This document shows, piece by piece, positions 8,851 through 17,375 of a stretch of 64,000 nucleotides of DNA. The notes under the pieces are model-generated. The model was not told the DNA's origin. It did not search any database and saw nothing but the letters and a program-made list of their open reading frames with translations. Numbering within the stretch: the stretch's first letter is position 1; every line of letters starts with the position of its first letter. The DNA is from Pseudomonas sp. P8_229 (GTDB lineage Bacteria; Pseudomonadota; Gammaproteobacteria; Pseudomonadales; Pseudomonadaceae). A program made the translations under genes and the position numbers. The stretch covers positions 982,001 through 1,046,000 of the forward strand of contig NZ_CP125378.1 of the NCBI RefSeq assembly GCF_034008635.1, in the 5' to 3' direction.

Positions 8851-8916
8851 GGTTCGTCCCTCTGACTGCCGGTTTCACCTGCTCAAGTCATGAAAAGCAG
8901 CAGGCCAACCCAATTA

Positions 8917-8932
8917 CTGTATAGACATACAG
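8917..8932. promoter_or_regulatory. LexA (SOS) box
   Basis: The sequence CTGTATAGACATACAG matches the gammaproteobacterial LexA consensus CTG-N10-CAG with a TATA/TA-rich core, and the symmetry extends outward (TTA on the left, TAA on the right). On the minus strand TATACA within the box could act as a -10 element for the gene at 8533-8850. The nearest plus-strand gene starts far away. Confidence 0.82.
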
Positions 8933-9016
8933 TAACCGAATAAACCGCAGAGTGCCAAGGGTAGGATGCACGGTCGCGACCGGCGGAAAGCAGTGGTGCG
9001 TCACCGAAGAAACGGC

Positions 9017-9253
9017 TCAGCGCAAGAAAGCCACCACCTGGTCAGCATTGAACGGCCAGCCCAGCTCTGCTCCGGTATCGACCCGGCGCAGCAGCGGAAT
9101 CCGCAGGCTGTAAGCCTCGAACCAGGATTCATCGTCGGCGATATCCACCAGTTCCACCAGCAGACCGTGCTCGACAAAAGGCATCAACTCGGCTTCTGCC
9201 AACTCACACAGATGGCATCCAAGCGTACCGAACAACTGACATTCAGGAGGCAT
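9017..9253 (-). CDS. Glutaredoxin-like thiol protein (DUF836 type)
   Basis: The 78-residue thioredoxin-fold protein has the redox motif CHLC near residue 13 (LFGTLGCHLCELAEAEL) and the cis-Pro region RIPLLRRVDTG. Such proteins are cytoplasmic thiol-disulfide oxidoreductases of undefined substrate. It is a single gene facing away from the antiporter gene. Assignment to the glutaredoxin-like DUF836 group is confident, function less so. Confidence 0.85.
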   Translation of the reverse strand: MPPECQLFGTLGCHLCELAEAELMPFVEHGLLVELVDIADDESWFEAYSLRIPLLRRVDTGAELGWPFNADQVVAFLR

Positions 9254-9453
9254 GATCGCTCAACCGGAAAAATGAGAGTTCATTCTAGGCCCGCCTCGAA
9301 AACCCGTCGAGCCGCTACTGTCCAAAGGACCGGACGCGACACCAAATACGTAAACCCTGACGCAAATCAGTCCGCAGAAAAGCCAATCAGGCGATGCTCC
9401 CGCGCTTTTTGCCTCTACGCTTGAACAGCCAGAGCCTGACATCGGAGTGTCTT

Positions 9454-11166
9454 GTGTTTGCCAACCTGTTGATCATCCTCGCCTCATCCCTGGTGATGAT
9501 TGCCCTGTTCCGCCGCCTGCGCTTGCCGCCAGTGCTGGGCTATCTCTGCGTGGGCCTGATGGTGGGGCCGACCGCATTCGACTGGGTCAACGAGAGCGAA
9601 CACCTGCCTGACGTGGCCGAACTGGGCGTGGTGTTCCTGCTGTTTTCGCTGGGTCTCGAATTCTCCCTGTCGAAAATGATTGCGCTGCGCCAGGTGGTAT
9701 TTCGTCTGGGTAGCCAACAGGTGTTGCTCAGCACCGGGTTGCTGGGGCTGGTGTTGATCCTGCTGGGCATGCCGGTGACTCCGGCCCTGCTGCTCGGCGC
9801 AGGGCTGTCGTTGTCCTCGACGGCGATTGTCACCAAGGAGTTGAGCAGCCTCGGCGAAGTGTTCAGTAGTCACGGGCAGAACGCGGTCGGCGTATTGCTG
9901 TTTCAGGACGTGGTCGCGGTGTTGCTGCTGACGCTGGTGCCGGTGTTCGCCGGCAGCAGCGCGCAAGCCTGGTACTGGGCACTGCCGCTGACCCTGGCGA
10001 AAACCGTGGTGCTGTTTTTCGGTTTGCTGCTGGCCAGCCGCTGGTTGCTGCCACGGCTGTTCCATGAAGTGGCTGCTTCGCGCTCGGCGGAATTGTTCGT
10101 GCTGCTGGCGCTGGTGATTGTGCTGCTCACTGCATGGCTGACGCACCTGTTGGGCCTGTCCCCTGCCCTCGGCGCATTTCTGGCCGGCATGTTGCTGGGC
10201 GAGAGCCACTATCGCCACCAGATCGAGGCCGACATCCGGCCTTTTCGCGACATTCTGCTCGGGGTGTTTTTCGTCAGCATCGGCATGCTGATCGATCTGC
10301 AACTGTTCGTCAGCCACAGCGTGCTGATCATCGGCCTGACCCTCGGCCTGATGCTGATCAAGGGCACGGTCGTGGCGCTACTGGTGAAGTGGCGCGGCAG
10401 CGATCACGAAACCGCCTGGCGCAGCGGCCTGGCCCTGGCGCAGGGCGGTGAGTTCTGTTTCGCGTTGATGGCACAGATGCAGCAAAACCAGATGCTGCCT
10501 GCCGAGCTGGGCGGCCTGCTGCTCGCAGCAACGTTCTGCTCGATGCTGCTGACCCCGTTGTTGCTGCGCGCGGCACCGAAGATTGCCTTGCGCCTGCACC
10601 GCAAGCCGAACCAGGAAGCGCAAATCGAAGAGATCAGCGCGCTCAACGCCGACCTCGACAAGCATGTGGTGATTTGCGGATACGGGCGGGTCGGCCAGTC
10701 CATCGGCCGCTTCATGCGCAATGCCAATCAGCCTTACATCGCACTGGACAACGATCCCGTGCGGATCCAGGAAGCCGCTGTCGGTGAAAGCAATGTGCAT
10801 TACGGCGATTCCTCCCGCGCCGATCTGCTGATCGCCGTCGGACTGTTGCGCGCACGGCTGGTGGTGATCGCGGTGGATCAAGGCGAGGTTGCCCTGCGCA
10901 TTCTCAAGGAAGCCCGCCGCCACAATGATCAGGTGCCAATACTGGTGCGTACCCGCGACGATAGCCAATGGGCGGAACTCAAGGCTGCCGGCGCCACCGA
11001 AGTGGTGCCGGAGCTGTTGGAATCGAGCCTGATGCTCGGCTCCCACGCACTGATCATGCTCGGTCTGCCGGCGCGCCAGGTACAAGAACGAGTCGATCAG
11101 GTGCGCAGTGACCGTTATCGCCTGCTGCACGGGTTTTACCCCGGCACCGACGATGAGGAAACCTAA
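9454..11166 (+). CDS. CPA2-family K+(Na+)/H+ antiporter with TrkA-N domain (Kef type)
   Basis: About twelve membrane helices in residues 1-385 form a sodium/proton exchanger domain, followed near residue 405 by a cytoplasmic RCK/TrkA-N nucleotide-binding domain (VVICGYGRVGQSIGRFM). Such proteins are KefB/KefC-like potassium efflux systems used in pH control and electrophile stress. The GTG at 9454 is chosen because CGGAG lies six bases before it; the frame is open back to 9394. Its stop codon overlaps the convergent amt stop by three bases. No KefF/KefG-like ancillary subunit is adjacent. Confidence 0.92.
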   Translation: MFANLLIILASSLVMIALFRRLRLPPVLGYLCVGLMVGPTAFDWVNESEHLPDVAELGVVFLLFSLGLEFSLSKMIALRQVVFRLGSQQVLLSTGLLGLVLILLGMPVTPALLLGAGLSLSSTAIVTKELSSLGEVFSSHGQNAVGVLLFQDVVAVLLLTLVPVFAGSSAQAWYWALPLTLAKTVVLFFGLLLASRWLLPRLFHEVAASRSAELFVLLALVIVLLTAWLTHLLGLSPALGAFLAGMLLGESHYRHQIEADIRPFRDILLGVFFVSIGMLIDLQLFVSHSVLIIGLTLGLMLIKGTVVALLVKWRGSDHETAWRSGLALAQGGEFCFALMAQMQQNQMLPAELGGLLLAATFCSMLLTPLLLRAAPKIALRLHRKPNQEAQIEEISALNADLDKHVVICGYGRVGQSIGRFMRNANQPYIALDNDPVRIQEAAVGESNVHYGDSSRADLLIAVGLLRARLVVIAVDQGEVALRILKEARRHNDQVPILVRTRDDSQWAELKAAGATEVVPELLESSLMLGSHALIMLGLPARQVQERVDQVRSDRYRLLHGFYPGTDDEET

Positions 11167-12371
11167 TCCTGACTCACCGCGCCGATCTTGTGCAGCGACA
11201 GGTCGGCGCCGTAATACTCTTGCTCCTGACTCAGGCGCAGGCCGTGCAACGCCTTGATCAAACCGTAGACGGCGAATCCGCCGATCAACGCGACCACTAC
11301 ACCCAGCGCGGTACCGATCAACTGGCTGATCAGGCTGACGCCCCCCAGGCCACCGAGCGCGCTCTGGCCGAAGATGCCGCAGGCGATCCCGCCCCACACC
11401 CCGCACAGTCCGTGCAGCGGCCAGACGCCCAGCACATCGTCGATGCGCCATTTGACTTGCGCCGCGGTAAAGCACCAGACAAACAGCGCACCGGCAATCG
11501 CGCCGGTGACCAAGGCCCCCACCGGATGCATCAGGTCGGAACCGGCGCAGATCGCCACCAGCCCGGCCAATGGGCCGTTGTGCAAAAAGCCCGGGTCGTT
11601 GCGCCCGACGATCAGTGCCGCCACCGTGCCGCCGACCATCGCCATCAACGAATTGACCGCGACCAGGCCGCTGACGCCCTGCAAGGTCTGCGCGCTCATC
11701 ACGTTGAAGCCGAACCAGCCGACAATCAGAATCCACGAACCCAGCGCCAGAAACGGAATGCTCGACGGCGCAAACGCCACCAGACGCCCGTCGCGATAAC
11801 GCCCATTGCGCGGGCCGAGCAACAACACTGCCGCCAGCGCCAGCCAGCCGCCCATGGCGTGAACCACCACCGAACCCGCGAAATCATGGAACGCAGCGCC
11901 AAACCGCGCCGTCAGCCAGGCTTGCAGACCGTAGTTGCCGTTCCAGATCATGCCTTCGAAAAACGGGTAGATGAACGCCACGATCAGCGCCGTCGCGCAC
12001 AGTTGCGGAACGAATCGTGCGCGCTCGGCGATGCCGCCGGAAATGATTGCCGGGATCGCTGCAGCGAAGGTCAGCAGGAAGAAAAACTTCACCAGCCCAT
12101 AACCGTGATCGGCACTGAGTACCGCCGCCGGTTGCATGAAGGTCACCCCGTAAGAGATCCAATAGCCTATAAAGAAATAGGCCAGGGTCGAGACCGCGAA
12201 GTCGCTGAGAATCTTCGACAGCGCGTTGACCTGGTTCTTCTGGCGAACCGTGCCGACTTCAAGGAAGGCGAAACCGGCGTGCATCGCCAGTACCATCACC
12301 GCACCGATCAGAATGAACAACGTGTTGGAGCTGTGAACCAGCGTGTCCACAGCGCTTTGCAGATTTTCCAT
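11163..12371 (-). CDS. Ammonium transporter (Amt/MEP family)
   Basis: This 402-residue integral membrane protein has eleven or so helices and both pore histidines of the Amt family: DFAGSVVVHAMGG and DDVLGVWPLHGLCGVWGG. It conducts ammonium across the inner membrane. There is no adjacent glnK, so this is a second-type Amt rather than the usual glnK-amtB unit. The ATG at 12371 fits the family start; the frame happens to stay open 57 codons further upstream across a hairpin, which is not coding. A terminator-like hairpin sits in the leader, suggesting regulation by attenuation. Confidence 0.92.
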   Translation of the reverse strand: MENLQSAVDTLVHSSNTLFILIGAVMVLAMHAGFAFLEVGTVRQKNQVNALSKILSDFAVSTLAYFFIGYWISYGVTFMQPAAVLSADHGYGLVKFFFLLTFAAAIPAIISGGIAERARFVPQLCATALIVAFIYPFFEGMIWNGNYGLQAWLTARFGAAFHDFAGSVVVHAMGGWLALAAVLLLGPRNGRYRDGRLVAFAPSSIPFLALGSWILIVGWFGFNVMSAQTLQGVSGLVAVNSLMAMVGGTVAALIVGRNDPGFLHNGPLAGLVAICAGSDLMHPVGALVTGAIAGALFVWCFTAAQVKWRIDDVLGVWPLHGLCGVWGGIACGIFGQSALGGLGGVSLISQLIGTALGVVVALIGGFAVYGLIKALHGLRLSQEQEYYGADLSLHKIGAVSQD

Positions 12372-12676
12372 AAAGAGGCAGACCTGAAGGCTAAAAAGGC
12401 ACCAAAGCGGTTCGCGCGGACAATTCATGCACCAAGTTGCGCCTTTGCGGGCACCGCGCTGGAGCTGCGATGAACCGCTTTGGCGCACATGGTCGATGTC
12501 CTGACACGAACCAGGATTATTTGAGTTAAGGTTTTCCTGCATCTACGCCCGCCAACAGCGCACGGCGGCAGCAAGACGCACCACGACATAGCAAAAGCTG
12601 TACCAGTCATTTGTACTGAACCTTCGCGCAAGGCTCATACTCGAACGCTTCAGACGTCACTTACGGAGATCCACCC
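12372..12676. other. Divergent control region between amt and the DUF883 operon
   Basis: No gene lies here. It holds the amt leader hairpin. I looked for a sigma-54 site (GG-N10-GC) for amt and found only mis-spaced matches. CATACT near 12640 could be a -10 element for the DUF883 operon, but its -35 is unclear. Confidence 0.45.
12393..12486 (-). terminator. Terminator-like hairpin in the amt leader (possible attenuator or structured RNA)
   Basis: On the minus strand GCGCCAAAGCGGTTC (12486-12472) pairs with GAACCGCTTTGGTGC (12413-12399) over 15 positions with one wobble, and CTTTTT follows at once (12398-12393). Inside the 58-base loop GCGCGG can pair with CCGCGC next to the lower stem, extending the structure. 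The T-tract ends 21 bases before the amt start codon. It is directional, since no T-run follows on the plus strand. Confidence 0.65.
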
Positions 12677-12991
12677 ATGCCCAGCATCAAGGCAAAGACC
12701 GCTCAAGAAATCCTGATGAACGACTTCCAGACTCTGGTCGCCGACACCGAACGGTTGCTCGAGCACACCGCGACGCTGGCGGGCGATCAGGCCGATGAGC
12801 TGCGCGAACAGATCCACGACAGCCTGCTGCGCGCCCGCGAAACCCTGAAGCTGACCGAAGACACTCTGCGTGATCGCGGCCAGGCCGCCGTCACCGCCAC
12901 CGAAGACTACGTCTCGGCCAACCCTTGGCAGTCGGTGGGCATCGCCGCCGGGGTAGGATTTCTGATTGGCCTGCTGGCCACTCGGCGCTGA
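12677..12991 (+). CDS. DUF883 (ElaB/YqjD-like) membrane-anchored protein
   Basis: The 104-residue protein has a long amphipathic helix followed by the conserved ENPWQSVG-like segment (SANPWQSVGIAAGVGFLIGL) and a C-terminal membrane anchor ending TRR. E. coli relatives YqjD and ElaB are stationary-phase inner-membrane proteins that associate with ribosomes. The start has CGGAG upstream. It heads a three-gene unit with a YqjE-like and a YqjK-like protein, as in E. coli yqjCDEK. Confidence 0.9.
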   Translation: MPSIKAKTAQEILMNDFQTLVADTERLLEHTATLAGDQADELREQIHDSLLRARETLKLTEDTLRDRGQAAVTATEDYVSANPWQSVGIAAGVGFLIGLLATRR

Positions 12992-12993
12992 TC

Positions 12994-13380
12994 ATGTCGA
13001 TCGGCGAATCCGGCCCGGGGTCGGGCACCACCTCCTCCACGCGGCGTCTGGGCGCCGCTGTTCTTGGTTTGCTGCACAGCCATGTCGAACTGTTCGGCAT
13101 CGAGTTGCAGGAGCAGAAAGCACGCACCGTCAGCCTGTTGCTGTTTGCAGGTCTGGCGCTGGTGTTTGCGCTACTGTTGCTGGTCGGTCTGTCGACACTG
13201 GTGCTGATCGTGTTCTGGGACACCTACCGTCTCCCCGCCATCATCGGCCTGTGCGTGTTCTACACATTGGCGGCCGCTTTCTGTGGATTGCGTCTGAAGG
13301 CCGCGGTCTTCGATGAATCCTCGCCCTTCCACGGCACCCTGGAAGAGTTGGCCAACGATCGGGAGCGCCTGTTGCCATGA
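12994..13380 (+). CDS. YqjE-like phage-holin-family membrane protein
   Basis: The 128-residue product has a cytoplasmic N-terminal helix (HSHVELFGIELQEQKAR) typical of the holin superfamily III / YqjE group and two membrane helices (residues about 48-70 and 76-100). It starts two bases after the DUF883 stop and overlaps the next gene by four bases (ATGA). Although called holin-family, chromosomal YqjE proteins are not lysis proteins; the role is unknown. Confidence 0.85.
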   Translation: MSIGESGPGSGTTSSTRRLGAAVLGLLHSHVELFGIELQEQKARTVSLLLFAGLALVFALLLLVGLSTLVLIVFWDTYRLPAIIGLCVFYTLAAAFCGLRLKAAVFDESSPFHGTLEELANDRERLLP

Positions 13381-13715
13381 GCCTGCCTGAACTGCCACAC
13401 AACAGCTCGCGCCGGGAAATGCGCAAGGCGCTGATCCGCCTGCGCATGGAAATGCATCGCCAGGAAATCCGCCATGAAGCCGGACAAGTGCTGCAACCCC
13501 TGCAGCGCATGCGCGGCATGACGCAAAACCTGCAAGACGGTTTCGGCATCAAACACGCGCCGCTGTGGGGCGTGGCGGCGGTCACGCTGCTGGGTTTCAT
13601 CACCGGCAAAGGCGCGAAAAGCGGTGGCGTCGGCGGTCTGACCCGGCTGATTCGTCTGGGCACCAGCCTCGGGCCGCTGATCAAACTGGTGATGCAAAGC
13701 TCAAGCAAACGCTGA
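13377..13715 (+). CDS. Third gene of the DUF883 operon, YqjK-like hypothetical protein
   Basis: The 112-residue protein has a strongly basic N-terminal helix (RREMRKALIRLRMEMHRQEI) and one membrane segment (LWGVAAVTLLGFITG). It starts at the ATGA overlap with the YqjE-like gene, so the three are translationally coupled. Position and composition resemble YqjK, but direct similarity cannot be confirmed here. Function unknown. Confidence 0.75.
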   Translation: MSLPELPHNSSRREMRKALIRLRMEMHRQEIRHEAGQVLQPLQRMRGMTQNLQDGFGIKHAPLWGVAAVTLLGFITGKGAKSGGVGGLTRLIRLGTSLGPLIKLVMQSSSKR

Positions 13716-13840
13716 GCCCGCGCATCTGGCTGCATTCTTGCAATACCCGCGGGATTGAACCGCTTTATCCGGAGGTTCAATCCCGCGCGCCTACCCGGTT
13801 GACGCGGTTCCCCCAGAACAAGAACGACTAAGGAGGCCCC

Positions 13841-15004
13841 GTGATCGACGGGCAACCGCTCGCCTGCTTTCAGCCTTTCATCGATACCGCCACCGGACGT
13901 ATTGCCGGTGTCGAAGCGCTGGGACGCCTGCGCCAGGCTGACGGTCAACTGGCCTCGGTCGGCCCGCTGTTCGCCGACTCGCGCACACCCGCCATCGCCC
14001 TGCGGCGCCTCGACCGCCAGATCCGCGACAACGCCCTGAGCCGACTGCATGAAGCTCCCGCCGAGTGGTTTCTCAGCTTGAACATGTCGCCGCGCTGGAT
14101 CAGTCGCCTGCGCGCGGATCAGCCCCTGCCCAGCTTCAAGCAGATGCTGCGCCACGGCGTCGATCCGCAACGCATCGTTTTCGAGATCACTGAACTGGGC
14201 GGCAACAGTCAGCGCCTGGCCGAAGTGGTCACTCGTTATCGCGAGGCTGGTGCACGGATCGCCATCGATGATTTTGGTGCCGGTTATTCGCAGCTTGATC
14301 GGGTGCTGGCCTTGCAGCCGGACATTCTCAAACTCGACATGCGCCTGTTTCAGGCCGCAGCGTTGGGCGGGCCGAGCAGTGACGTGGTCAAGGCTCTCGC
14401 GCAAATGGCCGAGAAGACCGGTTGCTGGATCATTGCCGAAGGCGTGGAAACCGAGGCACAACTCAATTTCGCTCTGGAATGCGGGTCGCGTTACGTCCAG
14501 GGCTTTTTGTTCGCCCGGGCGCAGGAAGCCTTCTATCCGACTGACGCCTTCGTGCAGCGCTTTGCTGAACTGCGCCAGCGTTATGTGCGCCAAAAACTGG
14601 CCGAACGTGGGCGCTTGATGCAGATGCGCCAGCAACTCGGCGAGCTGATGGCGATCCTCCAGGCCTGGGCTCAGGCCCACGCACCACTCAGTGCGCTGCC
14701 ACAGCTGGATGCTTTTCCGTGGCTGCTGCGGTTCTATCAGTGTGATCGCCACGGCACGCAACTGACGCCGAACCTTGAGTGGCGCCAGAGCGCCTGGGTG
14801 GCCGACAACCGTTACCTGGGGCACAACTGGTCATGGCGCCCGTACTTCTATCATTTGCTGGCCGAAGGCTGGGAGGAGCGCCGCCTGACCCTGTCCAACA
14901 CCTACCGCGATGCCACCAGTAACCAGTATTGCCTGACCGCCGGCCAGTTCTTCGATAACGGCGAACGACTGCTGCTGATCGATATTGATGCCGCGGGTCT
15001 GTAG
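13841..15004 (+). CDS. EAL-domain cyclic-di-GMP phosphodiesterase with C-terminal sensory domain
   Basis: The N-terminal 250 residues form an EAL domain with the key catalytic elements: GVEALGR (Glu25), NMSPRW, FEITE, IDDFGAGYSQL, LKLDM, AEGVET and VQGF, so hydrolysis of cyclic-di-GMP is expected. The C-terminal part (from about residue 280) resembles the PAS/Cache-like YkuI_C domain (WSWRPYFYHLL, LSNTYRDATSNQYCLT). No membrane helix is seen, so it acts in the cytoplasm. The GTG start has a perfect AGGAGG close upstream. Confidence 0.9.
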   Translation: MIDGQPLACFQPFIDTATGRIAGVEALGRLRQADGQLASVGPLFADSRTPAIALRRLDRQIRDNALSRLHEAPAEWFLSLNMSPRWISRLRADQPLPSFKQMLRHGVDPQRIVFEITELGGNSQRLAEVVTRYREAGARIAIDDFGAGYSQLDRVLALQPDILKLDMRLFQAAALGGPSSDVVKALAQMAEKTGCWIIAEGVETEAQLNFALECGSRYVQGFLFARAQEAFYPTDAFVQRFAELRQRYVRQKLAERGRLMQMRQQLGELMAILQAWAQAHAPLSALPQLDAFPWLLRFYQCDRHGTQLTPNLEWRQSAWVADNRYLGHNWSWRPYFYHLLAEGWEERRLTLSNTYRDATSNQYCLTAGQFFDNGERLLLIDIDAAGL

Positions 15005-15080
15005 TTCCGCTTGCAGCTCAGGGCCCGAACCGGGAAGCTAGGGCAACAGTCATCCCAGTCACCGACGGAGAGAACCAGCC

Positions 15081-16409
15081 TTGGATTGGCAGACCCTGCT
15101 CAACCGCGAACGCCTTGGAAAACCGCTGCACAGCCCACAAGAGCTTGGCCGCAGCCCGTTCCACAAAGACCATGACCGCATCATCTTCTCCGGCGCCTTC
15201 CGGCGTCTGGGACGCAAGACCCAGGTGCATCCGGTGTCGAGTAACGATCACATCCACACGCGCCTGACCCACTCGCTGGAAGTCAGCTGCGTGGGTCGTT
15301 CGCTGGGCATGCGCGTCGGTGAAACCTTGCGCAGCGCCCTGCCCGACTGGTGCGATCCCAGCGACCTGGGCATGGTGGTGCAGTCGGCCTGCCTGGCCCA
15401 TGACATCGGCAATCCACCTTTCGGCCATTCCGGTGAAGACGCGATTCGTCACTGGTTCCAGCAGGCGGCCGGGCGCGGCTGGCTCGACGCAATGAGCGAA
15501 GCCGAGCGCGGAGACTTCCTCAATTTCGAAGGCAATGCGCAAGGCTTCCGGGTACTGACTCAACTTGAGTATCACCAGTTCGACGGCGGCACCCGCCTCA
15601 CCTACGCCACTCTCGGCACCTATCTGAAATACCCGTGGACGGCCCGCCACGCCGACTCGCTGGGTTACAAGAAACACAAGTTCGGCTGCTACCAGAGCGA
15701 ACTGCCGCTGCTCGAGCAGATCGCCCACAAGCTCGGCCTGCCACAGCTGGAAGACCAGCGCTGGGCGCGTCACCCGTTGGTGTACCTGATGGAGGCTGCC
15801 GACGACATTTGCTATGCGCTGATCGACCTCGAAGACGGCCTGGAAATGGAGCTGCTGGAGTACGCGGAAGTCGAATCGCTGCTGCTCGGTCTGGTGGGTG
15901 ACGATCTGCCGGAAACCTATCGTCAGCTCGGCCCGCTGGATTCACGTCGGCGCAAACTGGCGATCCTGCGCGGCAAGGCCATCGAGCACCTGACCAATGC
16001 CGCCGCCCGGGCATTCGTCGAGCAACAGGATGCGCTGCTGGCCGGTACCCTGCACGGTGACCTCGTCGAACACATGCACGGCCCGGCCAAACGCTGCGTG
16101 CTGAATGCCAAGGACATCGCCCGCAAGAAAATTTTCCAGGACAAGCGCAAGACGCTGCACGAAATCGGCGCCTACACCACCCTGGAAATCCTCCTCAATG
16201 CCTTCTGCGGCGCAGCGCTGGAGCAACATGGCGGCCGCACGCCGTCGTTCAAGAGCCGGCGTATTCTCGATCTGCTGGGCAACAATGCCCCCGATCCCCA
16301 CGGACCGCTGCACACTTCATTTCTGCGCATGATCGACTTCATCGCCGGGATGACCGACAGCTACGCCAGTGACATGGCGCTGGAAATGACCGGGCGCTCC
16401 AGTCACTGA
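15081..16409 (+). CDS. dgt: Deoxyguanosinetriphosphate triphosphohydrolase-like protein
   Basis: This 442-residue HD-domain protein hydrolyses dNTPs to deoxynucleoside and triphosphate. Metal-site motifs are [11 protein letters not shown] and [14 protein letters not shown]. The start is TTG ([13 protein letters not shown]), preceded by GGAGAG at eight bases; this start agrees with the family N-terminus. It lies upstream of a Roc-like regulator as in P. aeruginosa. It probably helps to control dNTP pools. Confidence 0.93.
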   Translation: MDWQTLLNRERLGKPLHSPQELGRSPFHKDHDRIIFSGAFRRLGRKTQVHPVSSNDHIHTRLTHSLEVSCVGRSLGMRVGETLRSALPDWCDPSDLGMVVQSACLAHDIGNPPFGHSGEDAIRHWFQQAAGRGWLDAMSEAERGDFLNFEGNAQGFRVLTQLEYHQFDGGTRLTYATLGTYLKYPWTARHADSLGYKKHKFGCYQSELPLLEQIAHKLGLPQLEDQRWARHPLVYLMEAADDICYALIDLEDGLEMELLEYAEVESLLLGLVGDDLPETYRQLGPLDSRRRKLAILRGKAIEHLTNAAARAFVEQQDALLAGTLHGDLVEHMHGPAKRCVLNAKDIARKKIFQDKRKTLHEIGAYTTLEILLNAFCGAALEQHGGRTPSFKSRRILDLLGNNAPDPHGPLHTSFLRMIDFIAGMTDSYASDMALEMTGRSSH

Positions 16410-16740
16410 CAGTGACGCTTTGCTCGACCGGCCAGCACGACTGCCCGGTCGAGCGGCTTGCCAATTAAACTGGTTCTGCAGTGTTTGATAATCCATTGAA
16501 CAACGAATAAAAACTCAAACCAGCACGCTGAATACGCGACACTCGCAAGCGACTTAAAACATCCAGATAAACAAACAACCGCAACACTTCCTTACGCGGC
16601 ACAGAGTTTGATCGTAGTAGATTTCTCTTTAGTGTGTAGGACTTATCCTATATTGCCGCTAGAGCCATACGAGTTCATGCGGCCGCTCATTTTTCTGAGC
16701 TAAGGTGCGCGCTTTATTCGCGCACGTATGGGATTTGATT
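16410..16740. other. AT-rich control region upstream of the Roc-like regulator
   Basis: Beyond the inverted repeat after dgt, this stretch is markedly AT-rich from about 16460 to 16690 and has no gene-like frame. It presumably holds the promoter for the regulator and hybrid kinase operon; I cannot pick a single convincing -35/-10 pair. Confidence 0.4.
16422..16454 (+). terminator. Inverted repeat after dgt
   Basis: GCTCGACCG and CGGTCGAGC form a perfect 9-base stem with a 15-base loop just downstream of the dgt stop. There is no T-run, so it is a weak or factor-assisted terminator at best. Confidence 0.45.
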
Positions 16741-17367
16741 ATGAACTCCGTTTTTATTGTCGATGATCACCCCGTCATCCGACTCGCCGTTCGAATGCTG
16801 CTCGAACATGAAGGTTACAAGGTTGTCGGCGAAACCGATAACGGGGTCGATGCCATGCAAATGGTCCGCGAATGCATGCCTGACCTGATCATCCTCGATA
16901 TCAGCATCCCCAAACTCGACGGCCTGGAAGTCCTCGCACGCTTCAACGCCATGGGCACGCCGCTCAAGACTCTGGTACTGACCGCGCAATGCCCTACGCT
17001 GTTCGGTATTCGCTGCATGCAGTCCGGCGCATCCGGTTATGTATGCAAGGAAGAAGATCTGAGCGAACTGGTGAGCGCCATCAAGGCTGTTCTTTCCGGT
17101 TACAACTATTTCCCCAGTCAGGCATTGAATCCGGTACGCAGCGATGACGCGCGTTATGCCGAACTGGAATTGTTCAAGTCTGTCAATGACCGCGAACTTA
17201 TGGTCTTGCAGTTATTTGCACAAGGTCGCACCAACAAGGAAATTGCCAAGGGCATGTTTCTCAGTAACAAGACCGTCAGCACCTACAAAAAACGCCTGAT
17301 GCAAAAACTCAAAGCCAGATCCCTGGTGGAACTTATCGAGATGGCCAAACGCAACGCGCTAGTGTGA
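16741..17367 (+). CDS. NarL-family response regulator, RocA/BvgA-like
   Basis: A receiver domain (VFIVDDHPVIRLAV; phospho-acceptor Asp53 in LIILDISIP) is joined to a LuxR-type helix-turn-helix (TNKEIAKGMFLSNKTVSTYK). With the adjacent hybrid kinase it matches the Roc (BvgA/BvgS-like) systems; position next to dgt suggests equivalence to RocA2 of P. aeruginosa. Roc systems control fimbriae and biofilm genes. The ATG at 16741 matches the usual receiver start; an upstream start at 16705 is not supported. Confidence 0.88.
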   Translation: MNSVFIVDDHPVIRLAVRMLLEHEGYKVVGETDNGVDAMQMVRECMPDLIILDISIPKLDGLEVLARFNAMGTPLKTLVLTAQCPTLFGIRCMQSGASGYVCKEEDLSELVSAIKAVLSGYNYFPSQALNPVRSDDARYAELELFKSVNDRELMVLQLFAQGRTNKEIAKGMFLSNKTVSTYKKRLMQKLKARSLVELIEMAKRNALV

Positions 17368-17375
17368 GAGCCTGA

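Noticed and set aside
12372..12542. In-frame N-terminal extension of the amt gene
   Set aside because: The extension would cross a strong hairpin and T-tract and adds residues unlike any Amt N-terminus.
12500..12676. Sigma-54 promoter for amt
   Set aside because: Candidates such as TGGTGCGTCTTGCT have the wrong GG-to-GC spacing (8 or 11 rather than 10).
16422..16454. Inverted repeat after dgt as an operator for the Roc-like regulator
   Set aside because: It is 290 bases from the regulator start and adjoins the dgt stop, so termination is simpler.
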